Shown: positions 14,984-22,025 of the stretch, piece after piece
How positions within the stretch are numbered: position 1 is the first letter of the stretch
Layout of the letters: each line of letters opens with the position of its first letter
NCBI GenBank assembly: GCA_964600615.1
Contig: CAZRJK010000019.1
Location: 1-22,025, forward strand
DNA from: RUG11198 sp964600615
Lineage (GTDB): Bacteria > Bacillota_I > Bacilli_A > RF39 > UBA660
Length of the DNA: 22,025 nucleotides
Direction: 5' to 3'
Notes under the pieces: model-generated
The model's database searches: none
Seen by the model: only the letters and a program-made list of their open reading frames with translations
What the model was told of the DNA's origin: nothing
Made by a program: the position numbers and the translations under genes

Positions 14984-16633
14984 TTATACTACTTTCTTTA
15001 TAACAGTACTATAATTGCCATAATATATTATCTCATAATCATCATTAAAATACTGCCTATCATAATCCATAATAACATAAACTACATCATCATCCTTCAT
15101 TTTATCAACAAGTTCCGGTGTTATTGTTTGATAATGATAACGTTCATAATAAGGTAAATGTTTTTTCCCATTACTAAAGTTTGTCTTACCTTGAAAGTAT
15201 TTAGCATCCATTTTATCATAAAACATTGTAAGTATTTCGCTTACCTTATAATTACCTGATGATTGTAAATCAGCTGTAATATATATTTTAGAACTACCAG
15301 TTGCTTCCGCCTTATGTAAAGCCTCACCAAAACCACTATAAAACTCTTTACCTATTTCTTTTGCATAACTCGTAAAATAAGTTCCCATAAATAATATAAA
15401 AACTACCATATACATTCCAGGAATAAGTAACTTACCATATTTTAATTGTTCCATAACATGATATATACCTATAACTGATAGCATCATAATTCCATAATAT
15501 ATAATATTGATTCTATTTATATTTACATTATTAGTAACAAGACCTACCCAGATACCTATTAAAACAGAACTTATAACTAAGCATTTATTATCTTTCATTC
15601 TAATAAGTCTAATAATTCCTATAAGTACAAACGGCATTGTAAAATAATACATTGTTCCAAACCCAGCAATATCATTCCATGGTAAATCTTTTCTCTGAAA
15701 GATTGTTACATTTAATAAAGATTTAAGATTACTAATTAATTGACTACCAATATTATGTGAAAAGAAAAGTATATCATTAGCTCTTATACTATCACTAAAA
15801 TATTGCATTGTTACAAATGGTAATCTAATTGTATTCCATTTAAAATAATTAATCATCATTGTAAGTATAAATGGCCATGCAATCAAAAGATATATTAAAG
15901 CTGATATTATTATTTCTTTAATTGTTATTTCCTTTTTTATAAAATAATATATTGAAATACCTAACAAAAATACTGGTATTGTATATATAGTTATTCCATA
16001 ACAATACATACATAATCCAAAAAATATCATCGAAATATATATCAATTTTTTATTATCTTTTAATCCCCTACTGAAAAAATATAATCCTCCCATAAAGAAA
16101 TGAGGTAATAAATTACAATCTAATATCCATCTACTTTGCATAAAATGCCATGGATTTATCGCTACGAAAAAGGCTGCAATTAACCCTACTTTTTTACCAA
16201 AATTATCCTTCATAAATAGATAAAAGAAGATACCACCCATAATACTTACAAGCAATTGGGGAAGTCTAACAATAAATGGAGTTATTTCAAATATTTTAAC
16301 AAAGATAGCTATTAAATATGATAAAAGTGCACTCATTTGACCATATCCCCAAGCATATAAATGAGCTGGCATAAATGTTCCAAAACGATCAGTACCATAT
16401 TTAGCCAATGCCATACCATCGACAGCTGCCATTGCTCCATCTTGATTAAAACCACCAGGTATGATACCAAACTTCCATAGTCTTATAACTATCGCCATTA
16501 CCAGTATTATTATCAATAGAATATTATATATATTATCTTTACCTTTATTATTATTCTTTGAATTAATAAATATACTAATAACTACCATAATTATAGATAA
16601 AATAAGAAAGATTATATTGATTACTCTAATCAT
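14984..16633 (-). CDS. GT-C/GT39-like polytopic glycosyltransferase
   Basis: A 549-residue membrane protein with about ten or more hydrophobic segments. It has the layout of PMT/ArnT-type (GT39/GT83) enzymes, which move a sugar from a lipid-phosphate carrier to a target outside the membrane. The first external loop has GGFNQDGAMAAVDGMALAKYG (61-81), with D65 and D72 as catalytic candidates. A second motif, NPWHFMQSRW, is at 160-169. The final part, from about residue 430, is a soluble domain outside the membrane (SSKIYITADLQSSGNYKV). GGAGTGATA precedes the ATG. The gene lies 12 bases after the next polytopic gene, so they form an operon. Donor and acceptor are unknown. Confidence 0.75.
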   Translation of the reverse strand: MIRVINIIFLILSIIMVVISIFINSKNNNKGKDNIYNILLIIILVMAIVIRLWKFGIIPGGFNQDGAMAAVDGMALAKYGTDRFGTFMPAHLYAWGYGQMSALLSYLIAIFVKIFEITPFIVRLPQLLVSIMGGIFFYLFMKDNFGKKVGLIAAFFVAINPWHFMQSRWILDCNLLPHFFMGGLYFFSRGLKDNKKLIYISMIFFGLCMYCYGITIYTIPVFLLGISIYYFIKKEITIKEIIISALIYLLIAWPFILTMMINYFKWNTIRLPFVTMQYFSDSIRANDILFFSHNIGSQLISNLKSLLNVTIFQRKDLPWNDIAGFGTMYYFTMPFVLIGIIRLIRMKDNKCLVISSVLIGIWVGLVTNNVNINRINIIYYGIMMLSVIGIYHVMEQLKYGKLLIPGMYMVVFILFMGTYFTSYAKEIGKEFYSGFGEALHKAEATGSSKIYITADLQSSGNYKVSEILTMFYDKMDAKYFQGKTNFSNGKKHLPYYERYHYQTITPELVDKMKDDDVVYVIMDYDRQYFNDDYEIIYYGNYSTVIKKVV

Positions 16634-16645
16634 ATTATCACTCCG

Positions 16646-18457
16646 CTAAGATTTCTTTTTTAAAATATACCCCGCTTTATTTTGATACATTATATCATAA
16701 TTAGCTAAATCTAGAGCATCATTATTACTCTTATCGACAATCCATACAAAATATTGTGTATCTTCATTATTTTCAATATCGATAATATCATTATTAATCC
16801 AATATTTATTAACTACAAACCCCTTTTTACTACCAGCATTATCATGACTATTAGGTATTGTATCTATTATTTGAACTATCCATATCTTTCTAAAATATGA
16901 TGCAATAAATGGTATTTCACCACGAGGATTTTGATACTTTTTTCTATCCTTATAAACATGTTTTAATAAATCATATATCTCATTACTCATCGTCTTATCT
17001 TTTCTAATTAGATATTTCATATTATAATCATAGACATTTCCTAAGTTCATAATAGCATTATCTTCAGATATCTTACTATCATAATCTGTTATTATCTTTT
17101 CTATTCTAAATAAAGCTAATAATGACAAAGCTATATATGACAACATATATACTTTAACGATATCTTTCCAATCATCATATATTATTTTAAAAAAATATAT
17201 ATAAAATATTAACCAAGTTAAATTATAAATCTTAGCAAAATAATAATTAGACATTTTATCAGTCATCACTAAAATAAATAAAACTATCATATACACAATA
17301 TTTAAAATAGCTAAAATATTTACAAAACTAATCTTACGCTCTTTTATTTCATTAACTAATTTATAGATAAATAATGGTAAAAGAAATATAAAATTACCAA
17401 TTAGATTCTTATAATTAGGCCCATCTATCTCTAAATTAGTACTACCTGTATTTGTAAAGTATTCTCCTAAAATACCAAAATAACATATTCCAAATATAAA
17501 TGGAATAATTAAAGTAACAACAGTATATATAATTAATTGTTTAATACTAATTAATTTCCTACGCCATAAGTATAAATAACACATAAATATACTTAAATAT
17601 ATTAAAGGTACGTATAAGTAATATGTAATAAATAATGAAACAGTTAAGATAAATAACATACCTATAATTAAATAATTATCATATAATTTATTATTATCTA
17701 TCTCCTTTATTAATAAAATAATACCCTCTATAACAATTACTGCTAAACCCCAATAGTGAAATCCACAAAGCAAATTAGTAAGCGGATAACCTAACATATA
17801 TAAAAATAATAATGATATTGTAAGTAAATACTTTTTATTAGTTTCTTTCTCCCTACAGATAATAAAATATAAAAGCACTCCCGATAAAAAGAATGAAAAT
17901 AATTCAAATATAATAAAGCTCTTGTATATTCCAAATAACCCTGTAATTGGTAATAACACTCTCATTAATGTCCCTAAATTAACACTAGCAAAAAACAGAT
18001 GACGATTAGCTAAAGAATAAGCTATATTAGTCATTTCACTACCCAAAATATCGCTATTCATAAATGCCTTCCCATAAGCAAAATGAACAGCTGCATCATC
18101 CATTTCAAATTCAATATTAAAACCAAATCCAAAACGCACTAAAAATATTACAAAAGTTGCATAAAAAAGTAATATAACTATTCCTAAATCAGTTTTATCA
18201 AAATAATATTTCTGTTTTTTCTTTACTAAAAAGAATAACCCTAATGCCATAACTAAATTGATAATACTTCTTAAAAGTAAAGTTGCCTTTATATTCAGAA
18301 CTGATAGTAAATACACAATTATCGCATTATAACCCATATATAAGACTACAAAAAGAAATATCCATAATAAGATATTTATTTTTTTATCAGTTTTCTTAAC
18401 TCTTAAAAAAGAATACATTAAAAATATATATGAAATTATAAAAAACAATGATACCAT
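16646..18457 (-). CDS. Polytopic membrane protein, probable GT-C glycosyltransferase
   Basis: A 603-residue protein with about twelve or more membrane segments and a soluble tail (from about residue 470). The loop after the fourth segment has EFEMDDAAVHFAYGKAFM, with D120-D121 in a position like the catalytic acidic motif of GT-C enzymes. The overall layout also resembles the next gene. No specific family was recognised, so the glycosyltransferase call is an inference. ATG at 18457 is favoured because GGGG lies 6 bases upstream; a GTG at 18469 has no ribosome binding site. It is 21 bases after the YugP-like gene and probably co-transcribed with it. The base composition is extremely AT-rich. 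Confidence 0.65.
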   Translation of the reverse strand: MVSLFFIISYIFLMYSFLRVKKTDKKINILLWIFLFVVLYMGYNAIIVYLLSVLNIKATLLLRSIINLVMALGLFFLVKKKQKYYFDKTDLGIVILLFYATFVIFLVRFGFGFNIEFEMDDAAVHFAYGKAFMNSDILGSEMTNIAYSLANRHLFFASVNLGTLMRVLLPITGLFGIYKSFIIFELFSFFLSGVLLYFIICREKETNKKYLLTISLLFLYMLGYPLTNLLCGFHYWGLAVIVIEGIILLIKEIDNNKLYDNYLIIGMLFILTVSLFITYYLYVPLIYLSIFMCYLYLWRRKLISIKQLIIYTVVTLIIPFIFGICYFGILGEYFTNTGSTNLEIDGPNYKNLIGNFIFLLPLFIYKLVNEIKERKISFVNILAILNIVYMIVLFILVMTDKMSNYYFAKIYNLTWLIFYIYFFKIIYDDWKDIVKVYMLSYIALSLLALFRIEKIITDYDSKISEDNAIMNLGNVYDYNMKYLIRKDKTMSNEIYDLLKHVYKDRKKYQNPRGEIPFIASYFRKIWIVQIIDTIPNSHDNAGSKKGFVVNKYWINNDIIDIENNEDTQYFVWIVDKSNNDALDLANYDIMYQNKAGYILKKKS

Positions 18458-18478
18458 ACCTATCCCCACTTCAAATAA

Positions 18479-19147
18479 TTAATATAAAACAATTGCTACA
18501 CATTTAATAATAATTAATAACTCTGCAATAAAAATAAGTTTATCTATCAATAACATATTACTTATAAAAGATATTACCTTATCCTTATTACCTTTACTAA
18601 CTTCACTTACCTTCTTAAAATTTTTATTTATCCACTCTAAAGCTTTAGTCTTTATATCTATTAAGAAGTATTCTATAGCACTAAATAATAACATTAAGAT
18701 AATACTTACTTTAGCATCACTCACATTATAAGTCATCTTATTGATACCAATAGCTAATAATAGTAAAACATATAATAACTTTAAATTAGGTATTAAATTT
18801 CTTAAGAAATTAATAAACTTATTCTTATAATCATCAATTGCTGATATACCAGCCTCGCTTAAAGATACACAAACATCACTAAGACTATTCCCATAATAAC
18901 ATTTACTAGCTAATTTTATAACTCTTCTCTTGATGTTATAAACTGTAAAAATACTCTTGTTCTCAATAATATTGATATGATCGTAATCAGATAGAATATC
19001 TTTAGTAACATCAAAAGCACTCCCATCAGTGACTTTATTTTTTCTATTCATAAATATTACTAAAAAATAACCTAAGAATGCTAATACAATTAAACCACTA
19101 GCTATATATCCAAAATACTCAAACATTATTATAACCAATTTAATCAT
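18479..19147 (-). CDS. YugP-like membrane protein with a lost zinc-peptidase active site
   Basis: A 222-residue membrane protein with hydrophobic segments at about 15-32, 120-140, 145-165 and 200-220. Residues 36-105 follow the YugP (Zn_peptidase_2) pattern: the helix after TDGSAFDVTKDIL, a strand segment ending VIKLASKCYYGNSLSD, then the site where the family has HEVGHA. Here that site reads S97-E-A-G-I101-S, so both zinc-ligand histidines are missing while the glutamate remains. The DHYD segment seen upstream in active members is TVYN (68-71). It is therefore probably a pseudoenzyme. The start is uncertain: 19147 and an internal ATG at 19126 both lack a clear ribosome binding site. It precedes the two GT-C-like genes. 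Confidence 0.65.
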   Translation of the reverse strand: MIKLVIIMFEYFGYIASGLIVLAFLGYFLVIFMNRKNKVTDGSAFDVTKDILSDYDHINIIENKSIFTVYNIKRRVIKLASKCYYGNSLSDVCVSLSEAGISAIDDYKNKFINFLRNLIPNLKLLYVLLLLAIGINKMTYNVSDAKVSIILMLLFSAIEYFLIDIKTKALEWINKNFKKVSEVSKGNKDKVISFISNMLLIDKLIFIAELLIIIKCVAIVLY

Positions 19148-19165
19148 ATCATATTTAACACAATT

Positions 19166-19203
19166 AAAAAAGCCTTATTACTAATTTACTTTAGAAATAA
19201 GAC
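19166..19203 (-). terminator. Intrinsic terminator after the cysteine-rich secreted protein
   Basis: On the minus strand an 8-bp stem (GTCTTATT with AATAAGGC, one G-T pair) is extended by an inner CTAA/TTAG pairing and followed by TTTTTT. It lies about 90 bases beyond the end of the upstream gene and separates it from the YugP-like gene. The 19204-19290 stretch holds nothing else I can identify. Confidence 0.75.
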
Positions 19204-19290
19204 TTATATGATTTATAAAATGCAAAACACTTACTATAAAATAAGGATTGTAGATACCAAGAAACCTTGAAAACAGGTGACTATCAATTT

Positions 19291-20508
19291 CTACCCGCTA
19301 CAGTATCCTTCGCCACGCTTGTCGATAGAGCAGCCAGAAGTGCCAAAGCCAAAAGAAACATAACCATCTCTATCTGCAAACGCAAACAGCCCAGACACAG
19401 AGCAAGAAATATAGGAAGAATAATCAGTACAATAAGTACTGCCAAAAATACTTTGTAATTCCGTTCTATTTGCATTATAATAAGGACTTACACAATTTCC
19501 TGTATTTGAATCATAGTATTGGTCTATGCACTCATTTGCATATTCATCGTATGAATGTACTCCGCGCAAATAATATGTGCCAACTGTCAGTTCTGGAATT
19601 TCTTGTTTCATTTCTTCTGTTACAGCAAGGCCAACATAGGCTTCCGTTAATATATCATCAACAATCACACGTTTCAAGTAAATTGGCTTATTTATTAAAT
19701 TGGCCGGATCTGTCTTATAAATATTCATCAGCTCACATACTGCATCTTCCATATTTTGATTATAAAGATAACGTTTACAGTCTGATTCAGTTTCCCATGA
19801 ATAATCATAATCACAACTATTTCCATATTCTGGATGAATAGCACACCATTTTTGAAATTTCTGCAAATCTATTCTATTACCTATTTTTATGTTATTATTA
19901 TCATAACTATATATTGTTCCACTAAAGGTTATTGGGACTTCATCAGTGCAAGTCCCGCCAAGTTCAATATCAAATGGCTGATTTTGTGTATTGGAACTTG
20001 TTTCTCTAGCATCTAACCATATCCACAAGTAATATGTTTCTGTCGTAGTACTTGAATACTTTTTTAAATGTAACAATTCTATTTGCGTATCGGTCTCAGA
20101 GAAAAGGCCATAAGCAACGACTCCAGCTGTGCAACTAGACGGACTCGTAGTTAGAGAATAATACATAGAACCACTATTAGATAATCCAGTACCTAATGAA
20201 TTTACTTTTAACCACAAATCTAGATATATATCTTTATTTGGCTGAGTTATCGTTGGTCTTACAGTTATAGTCCTTTTTATAGCATATGTTGTATTAGTAC
20301 ATGCTGCTGGAGCTAATACTTTATCGTTTGAAGTGATACTTCCTCCACCATCGGCACTACAGCTAAATCCTGATTGTACCGTAAAAGTTACGGCTGTATT
20401 TTGAGCTGCATTTGAAGACCATTGGAAGTAAGCTAAAGTTCCTCCCATTATAGTAAATATTACTGTCAATATGCTTAATATAATTATAGCTCTATTTCTT
20501 TTATCCAT
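19291..20508 (-). CDS. Secreted cysteine-rich protein with SipW/TasA-like N-terminus
   Basis: A 405-residue exported protein. A hydrophobic segment at about 7-27 ends GGTLAYFQWSSN, which resembles signal sequences of TasA/CalY-type proteins processed by SipW. A beta-rich domain follows (about 30-215) with paired cysteines (FSCSADGGGS, PAACTNTTY, GGTCTDE). A helical segment rich in Cys and Trp is in the middle (KWCAIHPEYGNSCDYDY). The C-terminal part ends SVSGLFAFADRDGYVSFGFG and then SGCSIDKRGEGYCSG, somewhat like minor-pilin tails. No family was recognised with confidence. It stands alone, with its own promoter and terminator. The last third is more GC-rich (about 40%) than neighbouring genes. 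Confidence 0.7.
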   Translation of the reverse strand: MDKRNRAIIILSILTVIFTIMGGTLAYFQWSSNAAQNTAVTFTVQSGFSCSADGGGSITSNDKVLAPAACTNTTYAIKRTITVRPTITQPNKDIYLDLWLKVNSLGTGLSNSGSMYYSLTTSPSSCTAGVVAYGLFSETDTQIELLHLKKYSSTTTETYYLWIWLDARETSSNTQNQPFDIELGGTCTDEVPITFSGTIYSYDNNNIKIGNRIDLQKFQKWCAIHPEYGNSCDYDYSWETESDCKRYLYNQNMEDAVCELMNIYKTDPANLINKPIYLKRVIVDDILTEAYVGLAVTEEMKQEIPELTVGTYYLRGVHSYDEYANECIDQYYDSNTGNCVSPYYNANRTELQSIFGSTYCTDYSSYISCSVSGLFAFADRDGYVSFGFGTSGCSIDKRGEGYCSG

Positions 20509-20531
20509 AGTATCACTATCTTTCTAAATTA

Positions 20532-20560
20532 ATTATATCATATTTAAAAAATACATGCAA
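20532..20560 (-). promoter_or_regulatory. Strong predicted promoter of the cysteine-rich secreted protein
   Basis: On the minus strand TTGCAT (20560-20555), a 17-base spacer and TATAAT (20537-20532), with an extended -10 TG, form a near-consensus vegetative promoter. Its -35 box directly abuts the terminator of the preceding gene. Confidence 0.8.
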
Positions 20561-20598
20561 TTAAAAGACCTTAATTGAGTTTATCAATTAAGGTCTTT
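20561..20598 (-). terminator. Intrinsic terminator after agmatine deiminase
   Basis: A perfect 15-bp stem (AAAGACCTTAATTGA with its complement) and a 5-base loop at 20564-20598 begin just after the aguA stop. The flanking A and T runs are short but symmetrical, and the strong stem supports a terminator. Confidence 0.85.
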
Positions 20599-20600
20599 AT

Positions 20601-21707
20601 TTATTTATTCATTGGTACTTGTTGTGTAATACAGTGAATATTTCCACCACCAAGCAATATTTCTCTAGCATATATTGGTTCAATAACTCTATCTGGATAT
20701 AATTCCTGCAATAGTTTTATTGCTTTTTCATCATTTGGATCATTAAATACAGGTAGCGCTACGAAACCATTACCAGTATAATAGTTTACATAAGAAGCTG
20801 CTAGTCTGTCACCTTCTTGACGAGGTAATGTACCATCGACAGAATCGACTCCTTCACTTTCACCTTTAGTAATCAAAATTGGTTTTGGTACATGTAGTTT
20901 ATGTACTTTAATTTTTCTACCTTTAGCATCCGTTTGACTTTCCAAATATTCTAAAGCTTTTTTACTTATTTCATACTGTGGATCATTTTTATCATCTGTC
21001 CAAGCAAGCACTACTTCACCAGGACGAACGAAATTACAAATGTTATCGATATGACCATTGGTTTCATCATTATAGATTCCTTCAGGTACCCATAATACTT
21101 TTGTACATCCCAAATAATCACAAAGTACTTTTTCAATTTCTTTCTTTGTCATATTTGGTACGTTTCTACCTGAAGAAGCACGAAGTTGTGTTTCAGCACA
21201 AGTCATAACTGTACCTTCACCATCTACGTGAATAGCTCCACCCTCTAAAATGAAGTCATCCAATCTGTAACTATCGCAGTCTTCAAGTTCAGCCATTTTT
21301 CTAGCAATTGCATCATCTTTATCCCAAGGGAAGTATAAACCAGAAACTAGTCCTCCCCAAGCATTAAAGCACCAGTCAACTGCTCTTAAGCCACCTTTAT
21401 CATTAACTAAGAAAGTAGCACCACAATCTCTCATCCAAGAATCGTTATTTGACATTTCAACTACTCTTACTTTGTCATTTAACATATTTCTTGCATTCGC
21501 ATATTGTTCATATGAAACTACCATTGTAATTGGTTCATATTTTGCTATTGTATTAGCTACTTTAGCAAATACCTTTTGAGCTGGTTTTGCACCCAAACGC
21601 CAATTATCTGGTCTTTCTGGCCAAATCATATAAGTACCTTTGTGCTCTTCAAATTCACCTGGCATTCTATAACCATCTTTAATTGGTTTTGTTTTTAATC
21701 TTTTCAC
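20601..21707 (-). CDS. aguA: Agmatine deiminase
   Basis: A 368-residue full-length enzyme of the peptidylarginine-deiminase-like family. It converts agmatine and water to N-carbamoylputrescine and ammonia in the cytoplasm. The family motifs are all present: MPGEFEEHKGTYMIWPERPDNWR at the N-terminus, NDSWMRDCGATF, LEGGAIHVDGEGT, NDETNGHIDNICNF and the catalytic C359 in GGGNIHCITQQ near the end. It lies 20 bases after an APC transporter gene, so the two likely form part of an agmatine-putrescine operon. The carbamoyltransferase and carbamate kinase of that pathway are not in the window. Confidence 0.96.
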   Translation of the reverse strand: MKRLKTKPIKDGYRMPGEFEEHKGTYMIWPERPDNWRLGAKPAQKVFAKVANTIAKYEPITMVVSYEQYANARNMLNDKVRVVEMSNNDSWMRDCGATFLVNDKGGLRAVDWCFNAWGGLVSGLYFPWDKDDAIARKMAELEDCDSYRLDDFILEGGAIHVDGEGTVMTCAETQLRASSGRNVPNMTKKEIEKVLCDYLGCTKVLWVPEGIYNDETNGHIDNICNFVRPGEVVLAWTDDKNDPQYEISKKALEYLESQTDAKGRKIKVHKLHVPKPILITKGESEGVDSVDGTLPRQEGDRLAASYVNYYTGNGFVALPVFNDPNDEKAIKLLQELYPDRVIEPIYAREILLGGGNIHCITQQVPMNK

Positions 21708-21727
21708 TTTTTATCCTCTTTATTAAT

Positions 21728-22025
21728 TTATTTTTTAACTTTTACTCTAGCAACAAGTACTTCCTCGATTACAAATGAAATGATAACACCGATAATAAGT
21801 GGTAGGTTACCACTGATATAATCCCATGTAAAGTCACCAAAGATTGTAAATAATACACCTAGAACTAATAATACAAATGGTACATAAGTAAGAACTTTAA
21901 TCATACCATCGCTACCAGGCACTTTATATATTCTCTTAGTCTCTTTATCTGTTTTTCTAAGTTTTAAGAATGCTAAGAACATTGGAATATATCCAACTAA
22001 TAATGTTATCCAGCTTAAGCAGAAG
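21728..22025 (-). CDS. aguD: APC-family amino acid/polyamine antiporter, C-terminal part
   Basis: The frame is open to the window edge, giving about 99 residues of the C-terminus of a larger transporter (usually about 450-480 residues). It shows membrane segments (FCLSWITLLVGYIPMFLAF, then a segment near VLTYVPFVLLVLGVLF and another near LPLIIGVIISFVI), with KLRKTDKETKRIYKVPGSDG between them. This end is typical of APC-superfamily exchangers. Its position before agmatine deiminase makes an agmatine/putrescine antiporter the best guess; the symbol rests on that context. The start lies outside the window. Confidence 0.75.
   Translation of the reverse strand, partial: FCLSWITLLVGYIPMFLAFLKLRKTDKETKRIYKVPGSDGMIKVLTYVPFVLLVLGVLFTIFGDFTWDYISGNLPLIIGVIISFVIEEVLVARVKVKK

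Noticed and set aside
19284..19475. A 63-residue minus-strand frame inside the cysteine-rich protein gene
   Set aside because: It is another frame of a real gene. Its hydrophobic look arises from the shifted reading, and there is no start context.
21728..21982. Complete 84-residue membrane protein
   Set aside because: The frame stays open upstream to the window edge and reads as transporter sequence, so the internal ATG is not a start.

Overview
The window is a roughly 22 kb piece of a very AT-rich, Gram-positive-type genome. Every gene I can support lies on the minus strand, so transcription runs from high to low coordinates. A sortase, SpaA/Cna-B domains, a YugP relative and AGGAGG-type ribosome binding sites point to Bacillota or a close Bacilli/Mycoplasmatota relative, probably a gut lineage. 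TGA is used as a normal stop (for example near 2039 and 12722), so this is not the Mycoplasma code. The sequence is a scaffold: a 100-base run of N at 14166-14265 joins two contigs inside a repetitive gene.

Positions 1-13540 look like one end of a conjugative element (an ICE or an integrated conjugative plasmid). In transcription order it carries a replication and partition module (rep, parA, parB, with four 15-bp iteron-like repeats inside rep) and a surface module: a membrane-anchored protein, a 932-residue thioester/SpaA adhesin ending in a VPNTS sorting signal, and its sortase. Next come four small uncharacterised genes, one a possible OB-fold protein, then ssb and an MGYRSDV-type protein. 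The transfer module follows: a DUF3789 peptide, MobC, a MOBP-like relaxase, a PcfB-like accessory protein, a 65-residue protein, the VirD4 coupling protein and the start of a VirB2/Maff2-like membrane peptide. The rest of the transfer machinery and any integrase would lie beyond position 1.

Positions 13607-14038 hold a D-alanyl-D-alanine carboxypeptidase cut off just after its SxN motif, directly next to rep. I read this as the likely chromosome/element junction: the element probably inserted in a dac gene, leaving its 5' part here.

Positions 14092-22025 look chromosomal. They hold a secreted dockerin-like protein with 113-residue tandem domains (crossing the assembly gap), two large GT-C type membrane proteins, a YugP-family membrane protein that has lost its zinc-binding histidines, and a secreted cysteine-rich protein with its own strong promoter. 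Last come agmatine deiminase and the C-terminal end of an APC transporter, together probably part of an agmatine-to-putrescine system.

No tRNA, rRNA, CRISPR array or insertion sequence was seen. No stretch longer than about 145 bases lacks a gene, apart from the N gap inside the dockerin-like gene.
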